Below, piece after piece: positions 6,647-14,157 of a stretch of DNA of 29,160 bases. Source of the stretch: JAHEJV01 sp964653555 (lineage in GTDB: Bacteria > Myxococcota_A > UBA9160 > SMWR01); contig CAZZFT010000055.1 of NCBI GenBank assembly GCA_964653555.1, forward strand, positions 1 to 29,160, in the 5' to 3' direction. The translations under genes and the position numbers were made by a program. How positions within the stretch are numbered: position 1 is the stretch's first letter; every line of letters begins with the position of its first letter. Below the pieces are notes generated by a model. It saw only the letters and a program-made list of their open reading frames with translations, was not told where the DNA came from and made no database searches.

Positions 6647-8742
6647 GCGTCCGCCGAGCTTCGAGCGGCCTCGAAGGCCCGGGCGATCAGGACGCTCTCG
6701 CTGGGAATCGCGCGGGAGGTCGCGGCGGGCTTGGCGGGCAGGGGCTTGCCGGTTCCCGCCTCGATCGTGCCGTGCCGGATGCGGTCGATCTTCTGCTTCA
6801 CCTCGAACTCGAAGCCAGGGTCGTTCGCGTCGTCGTGGCAGGTGCCGCAGATCTGGAGGATCACGCACGAGTCGCACTTGTCGCCCAGGGAGACGATCGA
6901 GCCCAGCTTCCGCGACGATTCGGCGACGTGATCGCCGCCCGGGCCGTGGCACGACTCGCAGCCCACCCGGGCGAGGTCGGGGTGGTCCGCGACGTCGCCG
7001 CCGGGCGGGAAGCCGCCGACGCGACCGAGTCCCGTCGTATGACACTGGAGACACTCGGCGTCCCCGGCCTTGCCCTTCGCCTGGAGGGTGGCGACCGCTT
7101 GCGCGTGGGGTCCCGAGGACCAGGTCTCGAACTCCTTGGCATGGCAGCTCCGACAGGCATCGGAGCCCACGTACTTCGCGCGTGTCGGAAGCAGGTCGGA
7201 CCGGATCTCTCCTCTCGCCTCGACGATCTTCCGCCGCTCCGCCGCCGGGAGCGCAAGGATGTGCGCGTTCGCCGCGTGAGACACGCGCGGGAGGAAGGTC
7301 GCGTACTCGAATCCGAGCGAGTGCTTCGTGTCGTGGCAGCCGACGCAGATCGACTGGTAATCGCCGCCCTTGTGGAAGTCCGGCGAAAGGTGCGGGCCTC
7401 CGCGGCCGTGGCAGGATTCGCAGCCGACGTTCTCCAGGTCGGGCTGTCTCGAGGCGATCGAGTAGCCGCCATCCTTACCGAAGCCGACCACGTGGCAGCT
7501 CACGCACTCCGGATCCGAATCCGAGCCGTGGGTCACGAGGGTGGCAAAGGCCCGGGAGTGGTTCGTCAGCTCCCAGGTCTCGTGCTGGGACTCGTGGCAG
7601 ACGCCGCACACCTCGTTTCCCGAGTAGCCGGACGCGCGCAGGAGCATCGGTACCGGAGCTCCACCCAGCTTCGCCAGGCGCATTCGCATCAAGGATCCGT
7701 CCGTCTCGCCCCGCCAGCCCTTCATCCGATTCGTGATGCGGCCCTCGCGGTCGATCAGGATGATGTCGGGAACTCCGGAGAAGACGCCGTATTCGTTCGC
7801 GACGTTTCCGGTGCGGTCGAAGAGCACGGGGAAGAAGTCGAGGTGCTGTTGGCGGAGCGCATCGCGAACGGCCGCGGTTCGGCCCGTGATCTCCAGGCCG
7901 TAGAGCTTCGGGCGCTGATCTTCGGGAAGCTCGGCGAGCGCTTCCTTGAGGAAGGTGAGCGCGTCATGACAATGCGGACAGGTGTGCAGGAAGAAGATCA
8001 GCACCACCGGCTGGCCGCGCGTGGAGCGAAGCTCGAAGGGCTTGTCGGAGTCGAGGACCTCGGCGGTGAAGTTCGGAGCGAGGGGCCGGTCGAGCGGATC
8101 GGAAGCGCTCTCTTCCGGTATCCGCAGGGCGGTCCGGATCTGGGACTCGACGGCCTCCACGGCCTTCGGGGCCTGGGTGGGGAAGCTCAGGAATCCCCAA
8201 ACCAGGTAGCCCTCGGCATCGACCCCGAGCATGGCCGTCGGCGTGCTCAGCCCGAAACGCTGCGCGATCCGTCGAGACGAGTCGTCGATGACGGGAAAGT
8301 CGATTCCCTGCTCCTTCGCGAAGGCCCTCGCCTTCGGGCGGCTCGACCCGATCGCCACGCCCACGACCTGGAAGTTGTACTGGTCCGAGAGCTTCGCGAC
8401 CCGGGCGGTCGCCTCGGCGACCACGGCGGCTTCGCGTGAGGAGGGATCGAAGAAGAGGACGACGAGTCGCTTCCCGATCAGGCTGGAGATGTCGAGCCGC
8501 TGGTCGTCGAGCGTCCAGCCGGAGAAGGCGGGCAGGGGGCGCTCGGTGCGAGCGGGCTTCTCCTCGCCTCCGCTCTTCGCCGGTTCGCTGCTTGCCAGCT
8601 GGGTCTGCTCCGCCGAGGCGTCCTTCGACGTGCCCGTCGGATCCTGACTGCCGCACGCCATCAGTCCGCTGACCGCGCTGACCGCGGTGACGAGCAACGC
8701 GGAAGCGAGGAATCTCACCGGCAGCGGCACGCAGCGCAGCAT
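6631..8742 (-). CDS. Lipoprotein fusing two thioredoxin-like domains to an octaheme cytochrome c554-like region
   Basis: The 703-residue product starts with a lipoprotein signal (lipobox LMAC, Cys30), so it works outside the cytoplasmic membrane. Residues ~65-205 resemble an AhpC/TSA peroxiredoxin fold but have Ser (FFDPSS) where the peroxidatic Cys is expected. Residues ~218-345 are a TlpA/ResA-like thioredoxin domain with the redox pair CPHC (255-258). Residues ~372-640 contain eight CxxCH haem motifs, with Cys at 379, 413, 441, 466, 530, 564, 595 and 632. They fall into two similar four-haem halves and resemble the cytochrome c554 family. A ninth pair, CDSC (623-626), lacks the His. ATG 8742 has AAGGGG 7 bases upstream. 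Haem attachment, electron transfer and possibly thiol or metal chemistry are expected; the real substrate is unknown. The downstream glycosylase gene overlaps its 3' end. Confidence 0.88.
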   Translation of the reverse strand: MLRCVPLPVRFLASALLVTAVSAVSGLMACGSQDPTGTSKDASAEQTQLASSEPAKSGGEEKPARTERPLPAFSGWTLDDQRLDISSLIGKRLVVLFFDPSSREAAVVAEATARVAKLSDQYNFQVVGVAIGSSRPKARAFAKEQGIDFPVIDDSSRRIAQRFGLSTPTAMLGVDAEGYLVWGFLSFPTQAPKAVEAVESQIRTALRIPEESASDPLDRPLAPNFTAEVLDSDKPFELRSTRGQPVVLIFFLHTCPHCHDALTFLKEALAELPEDQRPKLYGLEITGRTAAVRDALRQQHLDFFPVLFDRTGNVANEYGVFSGVPDIILIDREGRITNRMKGWRGETDGSLMRMRLAKLGGAPVPMLLRASGYSGNEVCGVCHESQHETWELTNHSRAFATLVTHGSDSDPECVSCHVVGFGKDGGYSIASRQPDLENVGCESCHGRGGPHLSPDFHKGGDYQSICVGCHDTKHSLGFEYATFLPRVSHAANAHILALPAAERRKIVEARGEIRSDLLPTRAKYVGSDACRSCHAKEFETWSSGPHAQAVATLQAKGKAGDAECLQCHTTGLGRVGGFPPGGDVADHPDLARVGCESCHGPGGDHVAESSRKLGSIVSLGDKCDSCVILQICGTCHDDANDPGFEFEVKQKIDRIRHGTIEAGTGKPLPAKPAATSRAIPSESVLIARAFEAARSSADAWSGR

Positions 8743-8835
8743 AGCGCACCCCTTCGGACGGACGGCGCTCGAAGGGGACGCTCCTCGCGAAGACATGGCG
8801 ATCGTCGATCCGGATCTCTCTCGGGATGGCGCGAG

Positions 8836-9984
8836 CTACGCCGTCTTCTCGAGGATGTGGACGCCGCACGCGCTGCCGAGGCCGATCACGTGGGTGAGGC
8901 CCACCTTCGCCCCCGCGACCTGCCGGTCACCGGCTTCTCCGCGCAGATGTGTGGCGACCTCGTAGACGTTCGCGACACCGGTCGCGCCAAGCGGATGGCC
9001 CTTCGAGAGCAGTCCCCCGGAGACGTTCACCGGGATCCGTCCACCGTGAGCGGTCTGGCCCTCGTCGATCAGCTTGCCCGCCTCGCCGTCGGCGCACAGA
9101 CCGAGATTCTCGTAGTGGAGGATCTCCGCCGTGGCGAAGCAATCGTGGAGCTCGACCAGGTCGAGGTCGTCGGGGCCGATTCCGGCCATCTCGTACGCCT
9201 TCGCCGCGGCCTGTCTCGTGCAGGTATTGACGTCGGGCATCACGAGATCGCGTTCGGTGTAGGGGTCGCTGGTGAGGATCGAGGCCGAGATCTTGACGGC
9301 TCGTTTCATCCCGAGCTGGCGCGCCTTCTTCTCCGAGGCGAGGACCGCCGCGGCCGCGCCGTCCACGTTCACGGAGCACATCAGCTTCGTGTTCGGGTAC
9401 GCGATCATCTCGGCGCCCATTACCATGTCGAGGGGTGTCTCCTTGCGGTACATCGACTTCGGGTTCTTCGTCGAGTGCTGGTGATTCTTCACCGACACCT
9501 TGGCGAATTGTTCGAAGGTCGTGCCGTACTTGCGCGAGTGCTCCATCCCAGCCTCGGCGAACACCGCCGGCATCAGTCCCGAGCCGAGCAGCCCTTCCTT
9601 CGGAATCCCGCCGCCGCCGCCCCCCCCGCCGAGCAGCCCCGCCTTGCCGAGCTGCTCGACGCCGACCACGAGAACCAGGTCGTACACGCCGGCCTTGATC
9701 GACATCCAGGCGCCGCGCAGGGCGGTCGCCCCGGTCGCGCAGGCATTCGCGCTGTTGGTGACCGGGATCCCGGTCTGGCCGATCTCGTGGAGGATGCGCT
9801 GGCCGACCATCGCCGACGCCTGCATCAGGTTCCCGCAGTAGAGAGCCTCGACGTCCTGGATCGAGACGCCGGCGTCCTTCAGGGCGAGGAGCGCGGCCTC
9901 GGCGCCCAGCTTCGGGACCGTCTTCTCGGGGAAGCGCCCGAAACGGATCATGTCGATACCGACGACGTATACGTTCTCGCCCAT
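8836..9984 (-). CDS. SCP2-type thiolase (acetyl-CoA acetyltransferase-like)
   Basis: The 382-residue protein belongs to the thiolase superfamily, SCP2/lipid-transfer type. It keeps the nucleophile in NACATG (Cys82), HDCF (His280), GHPLGATG (His330) and a C-terminal Cys (GSACGVH, Cys373), so true thiolytic or Claisen chemistry on acyl-CoA is plausible. An eight-Gly run (119-126) encoded over an eight-C tract lies in the loop domain. The ATG at 9984 is chosen because AAGGAG lies 5 bases before it; an in-frame GTG at 10005 is possible. The gene for a DUF35 protein ends 27 bp upstream in the same direction. Such pairs occur in archaeal mevalonate synthesis (thiolase-HMG-CoA synthase complex) and in actinobacterial steroid side-chain cleavage (Ltp2-ChsH2 aldolase). 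The substrate here is unknown. Confidence 0.88.
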   Translation of the reverse strand: MGENVYVVGIDMIRFGRFPEKTVPKLGAEAALLALKDAGVSIQDVEALYCGNLMQASAMVGQRILHEIGQTGIPVTNSANACATGATALRGAWMSIKAGVYDLVLVVGVEQLGKAGLLGGGGGGGGIPKEGLLGSGLMPAVFAEAGMEHSRKYGTTFEQFAKVSVKNHQHSTKNPKSMYRKETPLDMVMGAEMIAYPNTKLMCSVNVDGAAAAVLASEKKARQLGMKRAVKISASILTSDPYTERDLVMPDVNTCTRQAAAKAYEMAGIGPDDLDLVELHDCFATAEILHYENLGLCADGEAGKLIDEGQTAHGGRIPVNVSGGLLSKGHPLGATGVANVYEVATHLRGEAGDRQVAGAKVGLTHVIGLGSACGVHILEKTA

Positions 9985-10011
9985 CTCTCGCTCCTTCCCC
10001 GCCACCGCTGC

Positions 10012-10443
10012 TCAGCCGCGCGGCTTGAAGTAGTAGGTGAGGTACTCGTTGCCTTCCTGGTCTTTGCGCGGTGCGATCTCGTACACCACCTGGACGGGCA
10101 TCCCCATCCGGATCTTGGCGGGATCGGGATCGATGCCGATCAGGTTGCCCTTCACGGTCCCGCCCCCTTCGAGATCGACGATCGCCGACACGTAGGGCAC
10201 GTCGATGCCCGGGAACGAGCGGTAGACGATCGAGTACACGTAGAGCTCGCCGCGGTCGGCCAGGTGGATCGCTTCGAAGGAGCCACTCTTGCCACAGCTG
10301 GAGCAGGTGGGGCGTTCGCCGAGGAAGATCGCTCCGCAGGCGGTGCACTTCTGGCCCTCGAGATAAGGGTCGGCGCCTTCGGGGATCTTCAGATACGAGA
10401 CGATCGGGCGCGGGCCGCTCGGGGCCGCGGCTTCGGCAGCCAT
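10012..10443 (-). CDS. DUF35 protein: rubredoxin-like zinc ribbon plus acyl-CoA-binding OB fold
   Basis: The 143-residue product has four zinc-binding cysteines in CTAC and CSSC (Cys33, 36, 47, 50) after a short N-terminal helix region, then an OB-fold segment (GELYVYSIVYRSFPGIDVPY onward, ~residues 65-140). This is the usual DUF35/OB_aCoA arrangement. Family members bind and position acyl-CoA for a partner thiolase. The partner here is the SCP2-type thiolase 27 bp downstream, almost certainly in the same transcript. The ATG at 10443 has an exact GGAGG six bases upstream (GGAGGACCCCCATG). It has no activity on its own as far as the family is known. Confidence 0.9.
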   Translation of the reverse strand: MAAEAAAPSGPRPIVSYLKIPEGADPYLEGQKCTACGAIFLGERPTCSSCGKSGSFEAIHLADRGELYVYSIVYRSFPGIDVPYVSAIVDLEGGGTVKGNLIGIDPDPAKIRMGMPVQVVYEIAPRKDQEGNEYLTYYFKPRG

Positions 10444-10554
10444 GGGGGTCCTCCGGGATCCGACGCCACCCGCCGGCGACGTCCGCCGAGGACGTTCGCA
10501 CCGATGGACTCCCGGATCAATCGCCCGCAGGATGCCAGCGCGCCCCGCCGGGTG

Positions 10555-11070
10555 TCAAACGGATCGGTGCGCGTTCCGGGCTTCGGCGAGGCGCTGCTTG
10601 AAGACTTCGTTGTCGGGCTCGAAGGTGAGCGCCGTCTGGAGGTTGCGCGCTGCCGCGGCCCAGTTGCTCCGGGCGATGTCGGCCTCGGCGAGCTTGTAGA
10701 ACTGGCGTCCCTGGGCGGTGCGGCCGACGCGCTCTTCGGTGGACCGCCGTCCGGCCTCGGCCTCGGCCTCCGCGAGCTGGATGCGTACCGGATCCCCGGC
10801 GTGGAGGTGCCGGTCGTAGGCCTGGCGCCTGCGCGGATCGCGAAGCACGGCGTAGGCCTCGGTGATCCGCTTGGCGACCACTCGCGATGCCTCCCGGACC
10901 TCTCCCTGGAGGTGGCGGTTCGCATCCGGATGGAAGCTCCGCGAGCTGGCGTGGAAGGCTCTCTTCACGTCGCCAGAGCCGGCGTCACGGCGCAGGTGGA
11001 GGAGCTGGTAGTAGTCCAGCTCGTCGATGATGCGCGCGAGCGCCACGATCTCGGTGGGCTCCATCCTCAT
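10555..11070 (-). CDS. J-domain protein with a C-terminal TPR-like helical pair
   Basis: A 171-residue protein with a J domain at residues ~18-90: LDYYQLLHL, the essential HPD tripeptide (47-49), then ITEAYAVLRDPRRRQAYDRH. J domains stimulate ATP hydrolysis by Hsp70. There is no Gly/Phe or zinc-finger region, so this is a class C (type III) co-chaperone. Residues ~115-160 (FYKLAEADIARSNWAAAARN...) look like one TPR. The DnaK-like gene ends 10 bp upstream, which points to a dedicated pair. The start is uncertain: ATG 11070 is listed, ATG 11064 is possible, and GTG 11088 overlaps the dnaK-like stop and could be translationally coupled. Confidence 0.85.
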   Translation of the reverse strand: MRMEPTEIVALARIIDELDYYQLLHLRRDAGSGDVKRAFHASSRSFHPDANRHLQGEVREASRVVAKRITEAYAVLRDPRRRQAYDRHLHAGDPVRIQLAEAEAEAGRRSTEERVGRTAQGRQFYKLAEADIARSNWAAAARNLQTALTFEPDNEVFKQRLAEARNAHRSV

Positions 11071-11080
11071 CGGAGCGAGC

Positions 11081-13144
11081 TCAGGCACCCGTTCCGGGTT
11101 CTTCGTCCGAGAGGTCCGTTCCGGGCGAGTCGAAGAGGGAATCGCCTTCGGCGAGCGGCTCCACTGCGTCGAGGTCGCTCGTGTCGAGATCGGCGGTCAG
11201 CTCGATGATGTCCGCCTCGTCCAGCTCGATGTCGGGCTCCGCCTCGCCGCTGAGGACGACGTCGGGCGCCGTCTCCAGCAGGTCGTCGGTCTGCAGCAGA
11301 TCGTCGGGCTGGGTGATCGCCCCGGGATCTCCGCCGAGCTCCTCGGGTGTCAGGACCCGCCCCGGCTCGGGCATGGCGGCCGGCTCCTGGACGGTCGGCC
11401 CGGGCGCACTCCCGAGCGCGGGAGTCGCCTCCACAGCGAGCGGCTCGTCCTCCTCCAGCGGGATCAGCGAGTCGCCGTCCTCCTCGAGCAGGGCCTCGTC
11501 GTCGGTCTCGAGCTCGGGGAGGTCGTCCTCGAGGGCCGGCACCGAGGACGCCATGCCCTCCGATGTGAACTGGGTCTGCACCCGGGTCGCGACGCCGCGA
11601 CGGATGATGTCCTGGATCTCGCCCTCCGAGAGGCCGGAGGAGAGGGAGATGCGCGTCGACGCCTGCTGGCCGGTCGACTTGTCGCTCGCCGTCACGTTCA
11701 CGATCCCGTCGGTGTTGATCTCGAAGGTGACGTCGATCTCGACCTCCCCGCGGCGACCGCGCTGGAAGCCGCTGAACTCGAATTGTCCGAGGAGCTCGTT
11801 CTCGCTCGCCTCGCGCGACTCGCCCTGGAAGACGCGAATCGTGACCGACTCCTGGCCGTCGCGCGCCGTGGTGAAGCTGCGCGTCTGCTCGATCGGCACG
11901 GGCGTGTTCCGGCTGATCACGGGCTCCGCGAGCCCGCCCGCAACGCCCACCTGGAGGGAGAGCGGGGTCACGTCCAGCAGGTACGCGTCTTCGGTGACCT
12001 GGTCGACGAGCGAGGCGGCGTGGATCGCCGCGCCCATCGCGACCACCTCGTCGGGGTCGACGTCGTGCTTCGGCTCCTGCTGGAAGTACTCGGCGACCGC
12101 GTTGCGGATCGCCGGCAGCCGGGTCGGGCCGCCGACCAGGATCACGCCGTCGAGATCGCGGGCGACCACCCCGGCCTCCTGGAGCGCCTCGTCGCACACC
12201 TTGAAGGTGCGCATCACGAGGTCGGAGGTCAGCGTCCAGAACTCCTGGGTGGTGAGCGTACGCTCGATCGAGCGCGACGTGCCGTCCGGCGCGGTGATGA
12301 TGTCGGGGATGCGGATCTCGATCTGGTCGTCGATGGACAGCCCCTTCTTGGCGTCTTCCGCGGCGACCTTCAATTTCTCCAGTGCAAAGGGGTCGTTCCG
12401 CAGGTTGATGCCTTCGCGGCCCAGGAACTCGTCGGCCAGGAGGTCGATCACCCGGTCGTCGAAGTCGTCGCCGCCGAGGAAGGTGTCGCCGCTGGTCGAC
12501 AGCACCTCGAACACGTCCTGGCCGATCTCCAGCACGGAGATATCGAACGTGCCTCCGCCCAGGTCGTAGACGGCCACCCGCTGGTGGAGGTCCTTTCCGA
12601 AGCCGTAGGCGAGGGCGGCGGCGGTCGGCTCGTTCAGGATCCGGAGCACCTCGAGGCCCGCGATGCGGCCCGCGTCCCGGGTGGCCTGGCGCTGGTTGTC
12701 GTTGAAGTAGGCCGGCACGGTCACGACGGCCTTGGTGACCGGGCGACCCAGGCGCGCCTCGGCGATCGACTTGAGCTCGCGCAGCACCATCGCCGCGATC
12801 TCGGAGAGGCTGAATACCTCGTCGCGGACCTGGATCCGGACGCTGTGGTTCTCTCCCTCGACGATCTTGTACGAGCAGATCGCCTTTGCCTTCTTGACCT
12901 CTTCGGAGAAGTAGTAGCGGCCGATCAGGCGCTTCGCCGAGTAGATCGTGTTGGTGGGGTCGTGGATGATGTTCGCCTTCGCGGCGTTTCCCACCGTGAT
13001 CGACCCATCGGCACCGAGATTCACCACGCTGGCGGTCGTGCTCTCCCCGTAGGCGTTGGGGAGCACGTCGATGCGCCGCTTACGGGCCACAGCCACGCAC
13101 GAGTTGCTGGTCCCGAGGTCGATCCCGACCGCAATATCCGCCAT
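11081..13144 (-). CDS. Hsp70 (DnaK-like) chaperone with acidic C-terminal tail instead of a full lid
   Basis: The 687-residue product has a complete Hsp70 ATPase domain: phosphate 1 motif VGIDLGTSNSCVAVA (6-20), AVVTVPAYFNDNQRQATRDA (139-158), DLGGGTFDISVLE (194-206), and the adenosine motif VILVGGPTRLPAI (334-346). The interdomain linker is DVTPLSLQV (391-399). The beta-sandwich substrate domain runs to ~505. The helical lid that follows in DnaK is nearly absent: after ~30 residues the chain becomes a ~150-residue Asp/Glu-rich, probably disordered tail (537-687). It is therefore probably not the housekeeping DnaK but a specialised paralog. The ATG at 13144 gives MADIAVGIDLGT; GGGGACGGCGG just upstream serves as Shine-Dalgarno and is itself part of a tandem repeat. 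The J-domain gene follows directly. Confidence 0.9.
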   Translation of the reverse strand: MADIAVGIDLGTSNSCVAVARKRRIDVLPNAYGESTTASVVNLGADGSITVGNAAKANIIHDPTNTIYSAKRLIGRYYFSEEVKKAKAICSYKIVEGENHSVRIQVRDEVFSLSEIAAMVLRELKSIAEARLGRPVTKAVVTVPAYFNDNQRQATRDAGRIAGLEVLRILNEPTAAALAYGFGKDLHQRVAVYDLGGGTFDISVLEIGQDVFEVLSTSGDTFLGGDDFDDRVIDLLADEFLGREGINLRNDPFALEKLKVAAEDAKKGLSIDDQIEIRIPDIITAPDGTSRSIERTLTTQEFWTLTSDLVMRTFKVCDEALQEAGVVARDLDGVILVGGPTRLPAIRNAVAEYFQQEPKHDVDPDEVVAMGAAIHAASLVDQVTEDAYLLDVTPLSLQVGVAGGLAEPVISRNTPVPIEQTRSFTTARDGQESVTIRVFQGESREASENELLGQFEFSGFQRGRRGEVEIDVTFEINTDGIVNVTASDKSTGQQASTRISLSSGLSEGEIQDIIRRGVATRVQTQFTSEGMASSVPALEDDLPELETDDEALLEEDGDSLIPLEEDEPLAVEATPALGSAPGPTVQEPAAMPEPGRVLTPEELGGDPGAITQPDDLLQTDDLLETAPDVVLSGEAEPDIELDEADIIELTADLDTSDLDAVEPLAEGDSLFDSPGTDLSDEEPGTGA

Positions 13145-13149
13145 CCGCC

Positions 13150-13197
13150 GTCCCCGCCGTCCCCGTTCGTCCGCGTTCGTCCGCGTTCGTCCGCACG
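13150..13197 (-). repeat. Tandem repeat, ~10-bp unit, in the leader of the DnaK-like gene
   Basis: On the plus strand the units read GTCCCCGCC, GTCCCCGTTC, GTCCGCGTTC, GTCCGCGTTC, GTCCGCACG (13150-13197). That is two exact and three degenerate copies. The array ends 5 bp from the start codon at 13144, so on the transcript it forms the leader and part of the ribosome binding site (GGGGACGGCGG). Confidence 0.75.
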
Positions 13198-13294
13198 TAT
13201 CGGCAAGAGGCAGGAGCGGCTGGAGGCCCGCGTCCGGACTCTTGGAGCGGCTCCGCGCGCGTGCTAAACCCCCTCTGTTTTCAGGGAGTTGCGG

Positions 13295-14044
13295 ATGTCC
13301 GGCCATTCAAAGTGGTCCACCATCAAGCGCAAGAAGGGCGCTGCCGACGCCAAGCGCGGCAAGATCTTCACGAAGCTGATCCGGGAGATCGCCACGGCCG
13401 CGCGGCTGGGGGGAGGCGACCCCGGAGCGAACCCGCGTCTGCGGCTGGCGATCGACCGGGCGCGCGACGCCAACATGCCCAAGGACAACATCGAGCGGGC
13501 GATCAAGAAAGGCGTCGGGGGCGGCGAGGGCGAATCCTTCGAGGAGGTGGTGTACGAGGGATACGGCCCCGGCGGAACCGCGATCTACGTGGAGACGCTG
13601 ACGGACAACAAGAACCGCACCGTCGGCGAGATCCGCCACGTCCTGACCCGGTTCGGCGGGAACCTCGGGGCGAGTGGATGCGTGGCCTACCTGTTCGAGA
13701 AGCGCGGAGTCGCCAGCTTCGACGCCGGAGCCATCGACCTCGACTCCCTGATGGAGGCGGCCCTGGAGGCGGGAGCCGAGGACGTGCGGGAGCTCGGCGA
13801 GAGCGTGGACGTCGTGACGTCGCCCGGGAGCCTCGCGGCCGTCGTCGAGGCGCTCGCGGAGGGGGGCTTCGCTCCGGAGGAGAGCCGGGTGGCGATGGAG
13901 CCCAGCACGACGGTCAAGCTCGAGGGCAGCCAGGCGGAGACGATGCTCCGGGTCGCAGACGCCCTCGAGGACCTCGACGACGTCCAGAGCGTCTACGCGA
14001 ACTTCGACATCTCCGAGGAGGAGATGCAGCGGATCGCCGGCTAG
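13295..14044 (+). CDS. yebC: YebC/PmpR family protein (TACO1-like)
   Basis: A full-length (249-residue) YebC-family protein. It begins with the signature SGHSKWSTIKRKKGAADAKR and continues KIFTKLIREI, MPKDNIERAIKKG (residues ~62-74), YEGYGPGG, and ends with DDVQSVYANFDIS. Members have been described as DNA-binding regulators and, more recently, as translation factors that relieve stalling at proline-rich stretches (TACO1-like). The ATG at 13295 has AGGGAG 6 bases upstream. It sits immediately upstream of ruvCAB, the common bacterial arrangement. Confidence 0.95.
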   Translation: MSGHSKWSTIKRKKGAADAKRGKIFTKLIREIATAARLGGGDPGANPRLRLAIDRARDANMPKDNIERAIKKGVGGGEGESFEEVVYEGYGPGGTAIYVETLTDNKNRTVGEIRHVLTRFGGNLGASGCVAYLFEKRGVASFDAGAIDLDSLMEAALEAGAEDVRELGESVDVVTSPGSLAAVVEALAEGGFAPEESRVAMEPSTTVKLEGSQAETMLRVADALEDLDDVQSVYANFDISEEEMQRIAG

Positions 14045-14055
14045 GGCACCCTTCC

Positions 14056-14083
14056 GGGCGCGCGGCCACCCCCCGCGCGTCCC
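14056..14083 (+). terminator. GC-rich hairpin between yebC and ruvC
   Basis: GGGCGCGCGG (14056-14065) pairs with CCGCGCG-T-CCC (14073-14083) with one bulged T. It starts 12 bases after the yebC stop. There is no T-tract after it, so it may attenuate rather than end transcription into ruvC. Confidence 0.3.
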
Positions 14084-14157
14084 AGAGCAGAGTCCGATCC
14101 TCTCGCATCGCGCGGGCTCGTACGGACAGCGGTATCGAGATCTACAGACCGCAGGAC

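Noticed and set aside
6647..7054. N-terminal extension of the uracil-DNA glycosylase to 7054
   Set aside because: The added 136 residues are Arg/Pro-rich, lie inside the cytochrome gene in another frame, and are not found in family 4 enzymes.
6496..8439. Long plus-strand open frame opposite the octaheme cytochrome gene
   Set aside because: The minus strand encodes eight CxxCH motifs and a lipoprotein signal; the plus-strand reading has no domain.
10444..10554. Gap between the DUF35 and J-domain genes checked for a promoter or small RNA
   Set aside because: Only a weak ACGTCC/GGACGT inverted repeat is visible; not enough to call a feature.
8857..11208. Long plus-strand open frame opposite the thiolase, DUF35 and J-domain genes
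   Set aside because: It spans three genes with clear conserved motifs on the minus strand and gives a composition typical of shadow frames (many Arg, His, Val, no domain).
11027..13267. Long plus-strand open frame opposite the Hsp70 gene
   Set aside because: The Hsp70 signatures on the minus strand settle the coding strand.
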